Part shown: positions 17,587 to 26,170 of the stretch, piece after piece
Position numbering within the stretch: position 1 is the stretch's first letter
Layout: each line of letters opens with the position of its first letter
Made by a program: the position numbers and the translations under genes
NCBI GenBank assembly: GCA_049513815.1
Contig: JBEKVR010000045.1
Span: forward strand, 1 to 29,446
Length of the DNA stretch: 29,446 bases
Reading direction: 5' to 3'
Origin: Roseiarcus sp049513815
GTDB lineage: Bacteria > Pseudomonadota > Alphaproteobacteria > Rhizobiales > Beijerinckiaceae
The notes under the pieces: generated by a model
What the model was told of the DNA's origin: nothing
What the model saw: only the letters and a program-made list of their open reading frames with translations
Database searches by the model: none

Positions 17587-20241
17587 TTAAGCGATCCGCC
17601 GCTGGCGCGTGCGCAGCCGCGCCTCGAGTTCGTCGGCCGCCATCGGCTTGGCGAAGGCGTAGCCCTGAAGGATCGAGCAGCCGAGGTCGCGCAGTAGCGC
17701 CGCGTGCTCCATTGTCTCGACCCCTTCGGCCACGACTTCGATGTCGAGCGAGCGGCCGATTTCGACGATCGAGCGAACGAGGCGGCGCTGAGCGACGGAG
17801 CGCACGATCGGCGTGACCAGCTGGCGGTCGATCTTCAGCCGCCGCGGCTTGATCTTGGTCAGGCTGACGATTGACGCGTAGCCGCTGCCAAAATCGTCGA
17901 TTTCGATATCGACGCCGAGCGCCTTGATCTGCTCGATGCTCTCGAAGAAGCGGTCGTCGCGCTCGTCGAGATAGATCGATTCGACGAGTTCGAACGACAG
18001 TTCGCCTGGCGCGATTTCGAGGGCGCTCAGCGCGCCGATGAGACCCTCCTCGTGCAGCCGGCGCAGCGAGACGTTGACCGACAGCCGCGGCGGCCGCAGG
18101 CCTTCCGCGCGCCAGTGGCGATGACAGGCGAGCGCGCCCTCGAGCACCGCGCGGTCGATCGCGGCGATGACGGCGAGTTCTTCGGCGATGTCGATGAACT
18201 CCGCGGGCGCCAGGACGCCGCGGGTCGGGTGTCGCCAGCGCGCCAGCGCCTCGACGCCGACGATTTCGAGGCTGCGCGAATCGACTTGCGGCTGGAAATA
18301 GGGAATGAACTCGCCGCGCTCCAGCCCGCCGATGATGCTGTCGCCGATGCGTTTGACGTTGACGATCTCGGCCTGGAGCGCGGCGGTGTAGAATTCGAAG
18401 CGGTTGCGGCCGAGACTCTTGGCGCGATAGAGGGCGAGATCGGCGTCGACCAGTAGCCGCTGGCGGCCGACGTCGGCGCCGTAGGCGCCGGCGATGCCGA
18501 TGCTCATCCCCAGCCGGCACTCGTGGCCGTCGTGGACGATCGGCCGGCTGACGTCCTCGATGATCCGCCGCGCGAGTTCGTCGAGGCCGACCATGCCCTC
18601 GTCGGCCGTGCAGACGACGACGAATTCGTCGCCGCCGGTGCGGGCGACGAAGTCGCCCGGGCGCAGATGACGACTAACGGTCTCTGCGGTGTGAATGAGC
18701 ATTGCGTCGCCGGCGGAATGGCCGAGCGTGTCGTTGATCTGCTTGAAACCGTCGAGGTCGACCTGCAACAGCGCGACCCCGCCGCCGGATTTGGCGCAGC
18801 GGGCGGCGTGCTCCGCCAGCGCGCGCTCCAGGTACATGCGGTTGGGCAAACGGGTGAGAAAGTCATGGAGCGAGTTGTACTCGATGTCGGCGCGCGCCGC
18901 CTCGAGCTCGGCGTTGCGCGCCTCCGTCAGCGCCTTCGAGTGGGTCAGGTCCTCGGTCAGCTTGACGTCGGCGGTGACGTCCCAGTTGACGCCGACCATC
19001 TGTCGCGACAGGTCGGGCGCGACATAGACCTTGCCGATCGCGCGAATGACCCGCGTTCGCCCGTCGCCGAGGTTCAGCCGATACTGCGATTCGTAACGCC
19101 CCTTTTTCCATGCCGTTTCAAAGTCCGCGATGGCGCGTTCGACGTCCGCCTCGTCGAGTCGGTCTCGCCAGTGCCGGTAGTCGCGGACGCCGCCGTCGAG
19201 CGGATAATTGTAGAGCTCGTTCATCCGGTCGTCCCAGACGAGCTCCTGCGTGTCGATGTTGAAATCCCAGACGCCGACTTTGGAGGCGTCGAGCGCCAAT
19301 CCGAGGCGGCGCGAAAGGCGTTCGAGCTCGACTTCGCGTTCGGCGAGATGGCTGAAATGAGCGCGCCGCTCTTCGACCAGGCGGCCGGCGAGCCAGGCCG
19401 GCGCGACGACCAGCGCGCCGGCGAAGAGAATGATCAGCCGCGCCCACCAACGGCCGGTCGAAGCGGCGTCCCACCCGCCCTTCGGCGTGGCGGCGATCGT
19501 CCACACGCCGGAGGGAACGTTGACGAAGCGCTTCACCGGATTGTCGTCGAACACCCGCGCGTCGCCGAAGAAGCTGCGCGCGTCCTGCCCCTGCCCGTCG
19601 CGGCCGGAGATGGCGACGTCGATCGGCAGGTCGCGCTCGTAGAGCCTAGCGGCGCGATAGAGCGCGTCGAGGTCGATGACCGCGGAGACTATGCCCCAGA
19701 AGCGCCGACCCTCGTTCGGTCCGTTTACGAAGACGGGCAGCCGGGCGATGAAACCGCGGCCGCCCTGGACGAGATCGACCGGGCCGGCGAGCACTGCGTC
19801 GTCGCTGTCGCGGGCGCGCAGCGCCGCCTCGCGCTGCTCGTCGTTCTTGCTGTAGTCGAGGCCGATCGCCTTCTCGTTGCCCTTCAGCGGGCACTCATAG
19901 GCGACGACCAAGCCAGGCGCGACGGCGATGCTGCGCAGCAGATAATCCGAGCGCAGCACTTGGTTGCACAGCGCGTCGAAGCTCGCCGGATCGAAGTTGG
20001 CCTGGGTGGCGATGTCGGCCGCGAAACCACGCACAAGCTGGACCTCGCCCCGGATGTCGCCTTCCAGTCGGTTTTGGATCAGGTTGAGTTCGGTGAGCGC
20101 GTCGGCCCGGACGCGGGCGAGCGCGAGCTGCTTCTGCTGCCCGTCGGCGGCAACGCCTAGAAGAGTCGCGACCACGGCGGCGATCAGCGCCGGCGTGAAA
20201 GCTGGGCGGCGCAGCCGATCGAAAAACGCGCGCGGGTTCAA
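17587..20241 (-). CDS. Membrane CHASE-PAS-GGDEF-EAL c-di-GMP protein
   Basis: An 884-residue inner-membrane sensor with both c-di-GMP synthesis and hydrolysis domains. Order: membrane helix (about 14-31), periplasmic CHASE-type domain (about 55-250, with the YECPLKGNEKAIGLDY segment characteristic of CHASE), second helix (about 267-286), short coiled coil, PAS (about 315-430), GGDEF (about 450-615) and EAL (about 635-875). The signature GGDEF is at 536-540 with an RPGD inhibitory site five residues upstream, so cyclase activity should be feedback-inhibited. EAL residues are present: EALARW (664-669), NVSLRRL, ELVES, DDFGSGYAS, KIDRQL and VAEGVE. It converges on acnA and is divergent from ubiE. 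The ligand is unknown; CHASE domains sense diverse small molecules. Confidence 0.93.
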   Translation of the reverse strand: MNPRAFFDRLRRPAFTPALIAAVVATLLGVAADGQQKQLALARVRADALTELNLIQNRLEGDIRGEVQLVRGFAADIATQANFDPASFDALCNQVLRSDYLLRSIAVAPGLVVAYECPLKGNEKAIGLDYSKNDEQREAALRARDSDDAVLAGPVDLVQGGRGFIARLPVFVNGPNEGRRFWGIVSAVIDLDALYRAARLYERDLPIDVAISGRDGQGQDARSFFGDARVFDDNPVKRFVNVPSGVWTIAATPKGGWDAASTGRWWARLIILFAGALVVAPAWLAGRLVEERRAHFSHLAEREVELERLSRRLGLALDASKVGVWDFNIDTQELVWDDRMNELYNYPLDGGVRDYRHWRDRLDEADVERAIADFETAWKKGRYESQYRLNLGDGRTRVIRAIGKVYVAPDLSRQMVGVNWDVTADVKLTEDLTHSKALTEARNAELEAARADIEYNSLHDFLTRLPNRMYLERALAEHAARCAKSGGGVALLQVDLDGFKQINDTLGHSAGDAMLIHTAETVSRHLRPGDFVARTGGDEFVVVCTADEGMVGLDELARRIIEDVSRPIVHDGHECRLGMSIGIAGAYGADVGRQRLLVDADLALYRAKSLGRNRFEFYTAALQAEIVNVKRIGDSIIGGLERGEFIPYFQPQVDSRSLEIVGVEALARWRHPTRGVLAPAEFIDIAEELAVIAAIDRAVLEGALACHRHWRAEGLRPPRLSVNVSLRRLHEEGLIGALSALEIAPGELSFELVESIYLDERDDRFFESIEQIKALGVDIEIDDFGSGYASIVSLTKIKPRRLKIDRQLVTPIVRSVAQRRLVRSIVEIGRSLDIEVVAEGVETMEHAALLRDLGCSILQGYAFAKPMAADELEARLRTRQRRIA

Positions 20242-20357
20242 GCGACCACATCCTTGCGGATCGCCGAGCGGACCCGGCGCCGACCGAAATGACTATGCGG
20301 AAGGGGCTTGAGCCTTTGCTTAATGCGACCGGCGTCGCCGCCGGCAAGTCGCCGCGA

Positions 20358-20378
20358 CGCTTAACCGGAAGTTAAGCG
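20358..20378. promoter_or_regulatory. Palindromic CtrA-like site (TTAA-N7-TTAA)
   Basis: CGCTTAAC, five bases, GTTAAGCG: perfect 8-bp arms. Inside it TTAA (20361-20364) and TTAA (20372-20375) are spaced by exactly seven bases, the published full CtrA binding consensus in alphaproteobacteria. It lies between the divergent GGDEF-EAL gene (start 20241) and ubiE (start 20445), 14 bases upstream of the proposed ubiE -35. Which gene it would control is not clear. Confidence 0.55.
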
Positions 20379-20389
20379 AAGATGCAGAT

Positions 20390-20419
20390 TTGGCGCGCCG
20401 CGCCGGCCCGGTCTATGGT
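20390..20419 (+). promoter_or_regulatory. ubiE: Possible ubiE promoter
   Basis: TTGGCG (20390-20395), 18 bases, TATGGT (20414-20419), about 25 bases before the ubiE ATG. A moderate match to a sigma-70 promoter, placed just downstream of the CtrA-like palindrome. Confidence 0.4.
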
Positions 20420-20444
20420 GCGCCGCATTTTTCGGGGAAAGACG

Positions 20445-21203
20445 ATGGAGAGCACGTTCGAACACACCCATTTCGGCGAACGAACAGTTCGTCTCGACGA
20501 AAAGCAGGAGCTGGTCGACGCAGTGTTCCATAACGTCGCCGATCGCTACGACCTGATGAACGACCTGATGTCGTTCGGCCTGCACCGGCTGTGGAAGGAT
20601 GCGTTTGTCGCCAAGTTGCGGCCGCCGCGCGGGCGCCCGTTTCGCCATCTCGACGTCGCCGGCGGCACCGGCGACATCGCGTTTCGCGTCGCGGCGGCTG
20701 GCGGGGCGACGACCGAGGTCACGGTCGTCGACGTCAATCCCGACATGTTGCGCGTCGGCGCCGAGCGGGCGCACAAGCGGCGCGAGGGCGAGCGCGTGCG
20801 CTTCGTCGAAGGCAACGCCGAGGCGCTGCCGCTGCCTGACGCTTCGTTCGACGCGTATACGATCGCCTTCGGCATCCGCAACGTGCCGCGGATCGAGCGC
20901 GCGCTCGCCGAAGCCCACCGCACGCTCAAGCGCGGCGGGCGATTCCTGTGCCTCGAATTTTCGCGCGTCGACGTGCCGGTGTTCGATCGCCTCTACGCCG
21001 CCTATTCCGATGCGGCGATCCCGGCGATCGGCAAGGCGGTGACCGACGATGGGCCCGCCTATCGCTATCTCGTCGAATCGATCCGCAAGTTCCCGCCGCC
21101 CGAGCGCTTCGCCGACATGATCGCGGCGGCGGGCTTCGCGCGCGTCGACTTCACCCGACTGACCGGCGGCGTGGTGGCGATCCATTCAGGCTGGAAACTC
21201 TGA
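20445..21203 (+). CDS. ubiE: UbiE ubiquinone/menaquinone C-methyltransferase
   Basis: SAM-dependent C-methyltransferase of the ubiquinone pathway (demethoxyubiquinol precursor step; also demethylmenaquinone where present). The 252-residue protein has the first family signature FHNVADRYDLMNDLMSFGLH (28-47), the SAM motif LDVAGGTGDIAFRV (69-82), the GNAEALPLPDASFD segment, and the second signature YRYLVESIRKFP near the C-terminus. The ATG at 20445 is preferred over an in-frame ATG 63 bases upstream, because the family starts near the EHTHFGERTV segment and GGGGAAAG lies just upstream. It is followed directly by ubiB. Confidence 0.97.
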   Translation: MESTFEHTHFGERTVRLDEKQELVDAVFHNVADRYDLMNDLMSFGLHRLWKDAFVAKLRPPRGRPFRHLDVAGGTGDIAFRVAAAGGATTEVTVVDVNPDMLRVGAERAHKRREGERVRFVEGNAEALPLPDASFDAYTIAFGIRNVPRIERALAEAHRTLKRGGRFLCLEFSRVDVPVFDRLYAAYSDAAIPAIGKAVTDDGPAYRYLVESIRKFPPPERFADMIAAAGFARVDFTRLTGGVVAIHSGWKL

Positions 21204-21205
21204 AC

Positions 21206-22747
21206 TTGCCACGCCTGACCAACCTCGGACACGTTTTCAGGCTGACGCGGGCAGGCTTCGTCCTCGCCCGCGAAGGCGCCTTCGTCGACCTCGATCCGTC
21301 GACGCTGCCGCCGCTCGCCCGCCTTCCGCTGTTCCTCGCCAATCTTTTGGCGCGGCGGAGCGTGCACGGCTTCAGCGGTCTGGCGGCGGCGATCGACCGG
21401 CTCGGCCCCTCTTACGTCAAGCTCGGCCAGTTCCTCGCCACGCGGCCCGACATCGTCGGCTCCCGGGTCGCGGCCGAGCTGGAGAAGCTTCAGGACCGCA
21501 TGACGCCCGTCGACCGCGCCACTGCCGTCGCCGCGCTCGAAGTCGCGTTCGGCGCGCCGATCGACTCGCTATTCGTCGAATTCGGCGAGCCGGTCGCCGC
21601 CGCGTCGATCGCCCAGGTGCACAAGGCGCGGGTGCGCGACGCGAGCGGCGAGCGCGACGTTGCGGTCAAGCTCATCAGGCCCGGCGTCGAGCGGAGATTC
21701 GCGCGCGACCTCTCCGACATGTTCTACGCCGCGCGCAGCGCCGAGCGGTTCGAGCCGCGGTTGCGCCGGCTGCGCCTGGTCCAGGTGGTCGAGACGCTCG
21801 CGCGCAGCGTCACGGTCGAGATGGACTTCCGGCTCGAGGCGGCGGCGGCTTCCGAGTTCGCCGAAAACCTTGCCGACGATCCCGGGTTCCGCGCGCCGAA
21901 GATCGATTGGGACCGCACGACCCGCGAAGTGCTGACGATGGAATGGATCGACGGGACGCCGCTCAGCGATCCCGCGCGGCTCGCCGAACTCGGCTTCGAC
22001 GCGCCCAAGCTCGGCCGGGCCTTGATCCAGTCGTTCCTGCGCCATGCGCTGCGCGACGGCTTCTTCCACGCCGACATGCACCAGGGCAATTTCTTCGTCG
22101 ACGCCGAGGGGCGCATCGTCGCGGTCGATTTCGGCATCATGGGGCGGCTCGGCCGCAAGGAGCGGCGCTTCCTCGCCGAAATCCTCTACGGCTTCATTCG
22201 TCGCGACTACCGACGCGTGGCGGAAGTCCATTTCGAGGCCGGCTATGTGCCGGCGGCGCATCGGGTCGAGGATTTCGCCCTGGCGATCCGCGCCGTCGGC
22301 GAGCCGATCCACGCCCGCACCGCCGACCAGATCTCGATGGCCAAGCTGCTGACTCTGCTGTTCGAGATCACGGGCCTGTTCGACATGTCGACCCGTCTCG
22401 AGCTGGTGATGCTGCAGAAGACGATGGTCGTGGTCGAGGGCGTCGCGCGCAAGCTCGACCCGCATCTCGACATGTGGGCGACCGCCGAGCCAGTCGTCGG
22501 CGGCTGGATCGCCGAGAACCTCGGCCCGCGCGGCCGGCTCGAGGATGTCAGCGGGGCGTTGGCGCAGATGGGGCGCCTCTTGATCGACGCCCCGGAGCGG
22601 CTCGAGCGTCTGGCGCGCCGCCTCGACGCGGATGACGATTGGCGCGCCGCGCAGCCGACGGAAACGCTGCGCCCCGGAATTTCCGTCCCCGCCGCGCTTT
22701 GGGCGATCGTCGGCATACTTCTTTTTATAGTTTATCACTTTAGCTAA
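21206..22747 (+). CDS. ubiB: UbiB atypical kinase of ubiquinone biosynthesis
   Basis: Membrane-associated ADCK/ABC1-type protein kinase-like ATPase needed for coenzyme Q synthesis. It has the family hallmarks: KxGQ motif (Lys72, KLGQFLATRPD), the alanine-rich nucleotide loop AAASIAQVH (131-139), HADMHQGN (288-295), the DFG of VDFGIMGRL (Asp308), and a C-terminal hydrophobic tail (VGILLFIVYHF) for membrane anchoring. The start is taken as TTG at 21206, three bases after the ubiE stop, because homologues begin around PRLTNLGHVFRL and no ATG or GTG fits; this gives 513 residues, slightly under the family norm of about 520-545. It is clearly in operon with ubiE. Confidence 0.93.
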   Translation: MPRLTNLGHVFRLTRAGFVLAREGAFVDLDPSTLPPLARLPLFLANLLARRSVHGFSGLAAAIDRLGPSYVKLGQFLATRPDIVGSRVAAELEKLQDRMTPVDRATAVAALEVAFGAPIDSLFVEFGEPVAAASIAQVHKARVRDASGERDVAVKLIRPGVERRFARDLSDMFYAARSAERFEPRLRRLRLVQVVETLARSVTVEMDFRLEAAAASEFAENLADDPGFRAPKIDWDRTTREVLTMEWIDGTPLSDPARLAELGFDAPKLGRALIQSFLRHALRDGFFHADMHQGNFFVDAEGRIVAVDFGIMGRLGRKERRFLAEILYGFIRRDYRRVAEVHFEAGYVPAAHRVEDFALAIRAVGEPIHARTADQISMAKLLTLLFEITGLFDMSTRLELVMLQKTMVVVEGVARKLDPHLDMWATAEPVVGGWIAENLGPRGRLEDVSGALAQMGRLLIDAPERLERLARRLDADDDWRAAQPTETLRPGISVPAALWAIVGILLFIVYHFS

Positions 22748-22804
22748 CCCAAGGGAAAGAAAGAAAATTTTATCCACATCGCGCGGCCGGGCGCAGCTTC
22801 GCCA
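22719..22804. other. AT-rich tract with a perfect DnaA box
   Basis: From the end of ubiB into the ubiB-coaBC gap, about 60 bases are strikingly AT-rich for this genome, ending in TTATCCACA (22770-22778), identical to the strongest DnaA box consensus. Only one perfect box is present; TTATCACTT at 22733-22741 is a poor relative. Whether it acts in replication, in DnaA-linked regulation of coaBC, or not at all cannot be told from the sequence. Confidence 0.4.
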
Positions 22805-22834
22805 TTGCACAACTGTTGATCCGAGCCCTATGTT
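22805..22834 (+). promoter_or_regulatory. coaBC: Probable coaBC promoter
   Basis: TTGCAC (22805-22810), 18 bases, TATGTT (22829-22834), about 60 bases upstream of the coaBC ATG. The position fits a promoter for the coaBC-dut pair separate from ubiEB. Confidence 0.45.
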
Positions 22835-22896
22835 GAACGGGGCAGCGCCGTGGACGAGGCGGACCGTCCGCCGCCGCGCCCCCGAAGACCTGAGGC

Positions 22897-24156
22897 ATGA
22901 CCGCACAGACACTCGCGAGCGCCCGCGTCCTGTTGATCATTGGCGGGGGCGTAGCGGCCTATAAGTCGCTCGACCTGATTCGCCGCCTGCGCGAACGCGG
23001 CGCGACGGTGGGCGTCGCCATGACCGCCGCGGCCCAGCGCTTCGTCACGCCCCTTTCGGCAGAGGCGCTCAGCGGCCGGCCGGTCCGCACGGACCTGTTC
23101 GCCCCGACCGAACAATCGGGCATGGGCCACATTGAGTTCTCGCGCGAGGCCGACCTCCTGGTCGTCGCGCCCGCGACCGCCGACCTCATCGCCCACATGG
23201 CGCTCGGCCTCGCCGACGATCTCGCGACGACGACGCTGCTGGCGACCGACAAGCGCGCGCTGGTCGCCCCGGCCATGAACCTGCGCATGTGGCTACACCC
23301 CGCCACCCAACGCAACGTTGCGACGCTGCGCGGCGACGGCGTGTTGTTCGTCGGGCCCGACGATGGGGAAATGGCCTGCGGCGAATACGGGCCCGGCCGC
23401 ATGGCCGAACCGCTGGCGATCGTCGCCGCGGTCGAGCGCGCGTTGCAGTCGCCGACCGCCATTCCGCTGCCGCCCGGCGTTGGCCGCCCGCACGACGGCG
23501 CGCTCGCCGGCCGACGGATCGTGGTCACGTCGGGGCCCACTCACGAACCGATCGACCCCGTTCGTTATCTCGGCAATCGTTCTTCCGGCCGACAGGGCCA
23601 CGCGATCGCCGAGGCGGCGCGCGCTGCGGGGGCCGAGACCATCCTCGTCAGCGGCCCGACCGCGCTCGCCGATCCGCCCGGCGTCAAGGTCGTCAAGGTC
23701 GAGACGGCGCGCGAGATGCGCGACGCGACAATCGCGGCGCTGCCGGCCGACGTCTTCGTCGCGGCGGCCGCGGTCGCCGACTGGCGGGTCGAGGACGCCG
23801 CCGGAGAAAAGATCAAGAAGGGCGGCGACGGAGCGCCCGTCCTTCGACTCACCGAGAACCCCGACATTCTCGCCGAAGTCTCGGCGCGCCGCGGCGATCG
23901 GCCGACGCTGGTCGTCGGCTTCGCCGCCGAGACGCAGGCGCTGATCGACAACGCCCGCGCCAAGCTCAAGCGCAAGGGTTGCGACCTGATCGTGGCCAAC
24001 AGCGTCGCGTTCGGCGAAGGGACGTTCGGCGGCGCGGAGAACACGGTGACGATCGTCGCCGCCGACGGGATCGAACAATGGCCGCGCATGGGCAAGACCG
24101 AGGTCGCCCGCGCGCTCGTCGCCCTCGTGGCTCGCAAGTTGACGGGGACGCCATGA
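22897..24156 (+). CDS. coaBC: Bifunctional CoaBC (phosphopantothenoylcysteine decarboxylase/synthetase)
   Basis: Two consecutive steps of coenzyme A synthesis: coupling of cysteine to phosphopantothenate (CoaB) and decarboxylation to phosphopantetheine (CoaC). The N-terminal flavin domain (1-185) has GGGVAAYKS, His78 (MGHIEF), the PAMNLRMW motif (125-132) and Cys161 in the MACGEYGPGRM loop. The C-terminal CoaB domain (about 206-419) has TSGPTHEPIDPVRYLGNRSS, AAAVADWR (290-297), the catalytic-lysine region KIKK (305-308) and VGFAAET. The 419-residue length is normal. The ATG has GAGG upstream, and the stop overlaps dut (ATGA). Confidence 0.97.
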   Translation: MTAQTLASARVLLIIGGGVAAYKSLDLIRRLRERGATVGVAMTAAAQRFVTPLSAEALSGRPVRTDLFAPTEQSGMGHIEFSREADLLVVAPATADLIAHMALGLADDLATTTLLATDKRALVAPAMNLRMWLHPATQRNVATLRGDGVLFVGPDDGEMACGEYGPGRMAEPLAIVAAVERALQSPTAIPLPPGVGRPHDGALAGRRIVVTSGPTHEPIDPVRYLGNRSSGRQGHAIAEAARAAGAETILVSGPTALADPPGVKVVKVETAREMRDATIAALPADVFVAAAAVADWRVEDAAGEKIKKGGDGAPVLRLTENPDILAEVSARRGDRPTLVVGFAAETQALIDNARAKLKRKGCDLIVANSVAFGEGTFGGAENTVTIVAADGIEQWPRMGKTEVARALVALVARKLTGTP

Positions 24157-24617
24157 TCGACGTGCGTATTCGCCAATTGCCGCATGCGCGCGGCCTGCCG
24201 CCGCCGCGCTACCTGAGCGCCGGCGCCGCCGGCATGGACCTCGTGGCGGCGATGCCGGAAGGGGATGAGATTGTGCTCGACCCGGGCCAGCGGGCGTTGG
24301 TGCCGACTGGCGTCGCGATCGAACTGCCGAGCGGATACGAAGCTCAGGTGCGCCCGCGTTCAGGGCTCGCGCTCAAAGACGGGATCACGGTGCTCAACAG
24401 CCCGGGAACGATCGACGCGGATTACCGCGGCGAGATCGGCGTTATTTTGATCAATTTTGGACAAGGCCCTTTTTCCGTTCGGCGGGGCGCGCGCATTGCG
24501 CAACTCGTCGTCAACCCAGTCGTGCGCGTCGCCCTTATTGCAAGCGACGCGCTCGAAGCTAGCGAGCGCGGTGCGAAAGGCTTCGGTTCCACCGACCGCT
24601 CAGTCGAGGAGAAATAG
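24153..24617 (+). CDS. dut: dUTP diphosphatase (dUTPase)
   Basis: Trimeric enzyme hydrolysing dUTP to dUMP and pyrophosphate, keeping uracil out of DNA and feeding thymidylate synthesis. All five family motifs are visible in 154 residues: AGMDL (26-30), PRSGLAL (68-74), GTIDADYRGEIGV (85-97), RIAQLV (114-119) and the C-terminal RGAKGFGSTD (139-148). The ATG at 24153 overlaps the coaBC stop; the longer open frame upstream lies wholly inside coaBC and is arginine-rich shadow. The coaBC-dut adjacency is common in proteobacteria. Confidence 0.97.
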   Translation: MIDVRIRQLPHARGLPPPRYLSAGAAGMDLVAAMPEGDEIVLDPGQRALVPTGVAIELPSGYEAQVRPRSGLALKDGITVLNSPGTIDADYRGEIGVILINFGQGPFSVRRGARIAQLVVNPVVRVALIASDALEASERGAKGFGSTDRSVEEK

Positions 24618-24618
24618 G

Positions 24619-25071
24619 ATGAACCTCTTGTCGAGACGCAGCCTTCTCGCCATCGCCGCGGTCGTCGATATCGCCTTGCATTCGCGCGCCTCGCCGGTCG
24701 CGGCCAAGGCGCTCGCCGCCCGCCATAAACTGCCGCCGCGACATCTCGAAACGTTGTTGCAGGGTCTTGTCCACGCCAAGATTCTCAAGGGCGTGCGCGG
24801 TCCGCGCGGCGGCTACGAACTGGCGCGCGAACGCCGCCGCATCTCGTTGGGCGAAATCGTCCGCACCTCGGTCGGCCTCAGCACCGCCGAACCGGACGAG
24901 ATCGGCTCGCATTCCAAACTGGTCGAGAAGATCGTCGACCCGGCCGTGCGGCGCGCCGGCGAGTCCTTTCTCGTCAATCTCGACGCGATCACCGTCGAAC
25001 AAATGTGCGAGGAGGCGGACCGCGCCCACATTCTTGACGAAGAGAAGGCGGCGGGAGATTTCGCAATCTGA
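24619..25071 (+). CDS. Rrf2-family transcriptional regulator lacking Fe-S cysteines
   Basis: A 150-residue winged-helix regulator. The N-terminal HTH (about 26-70, including KALAARHKLPPRHLETLLQGL and the wing GPRGGYELAR) is typical of Rrf2 proteins. The three cysteines that bind a cluster in IscR/NsrR/RirA are missing; the only cysteine is Cys130 near the C-terminus. It therefore resembles the CymR-like branch, which senses cysteine metabolism through its partner CysK, and the next gene is cysK. It starts one base after the dut stop with a GAGGAG ribosome site, so it is probably co-transcribed with dut. The link with cysteine control is inference. Confidence 0.88.
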   Translation: MNLLSRRSLLAIAAVVDIALHSRASPVAAKALAARHKLPPRHLETLLQGLVHAKILKGVRGPRGGYELARERRRISLGEIVRTSVGLSTAEPDEIGSHSKLVEKIVDPAVRRAGESFLVNLDAITVEQMCEEADRAHILDEEKAAGDFAI

Positions 25072-25173
25072 TTGCGTTAGTCTTCAAATTCCATATGACA
25101 AAGCCGGTAAAATATGTAAACTACGGGGAAACGCTCGCCTGACCTGTCGGGCGACGCATGGAGGCGTACGTCA
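25072..25173 (+). promoter_or_regulatory. Rrf2-cysK intergenic region, promoter-like
   Basis: An AT-rich stretch (about 25081-25125) precedes cysK. TTCCAT (25089-25094), 18 bases, TATGTA (25113-25118) is a weak promoter match; TAAAAT at 25108-25113 is another possible -10. An Rrf2-type operator would be expected here but no clear dyad is visible beyond CATATG. GGAGG at 25160 is the cysK ribosome site. Confidence 0.3.
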
Positions 25174-26163
<990 letters not shown>

Positions 26164-26170
26164 CGGGCGC

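Noticed and set aside
18523..20160. 545-residue plus-strand frame opposite the CHASE-GGDEF-EAL gene
   Set aside because: Antisense shadow of a strongly biased gene; no recognisable motif, no plausible ribosome site.
22770..22778. Chromosomal origin of replication
   Set aside because: Only one perfect DnaA box and no cluster of further boxes within the short gap; kept only as a DnaA-box observation.
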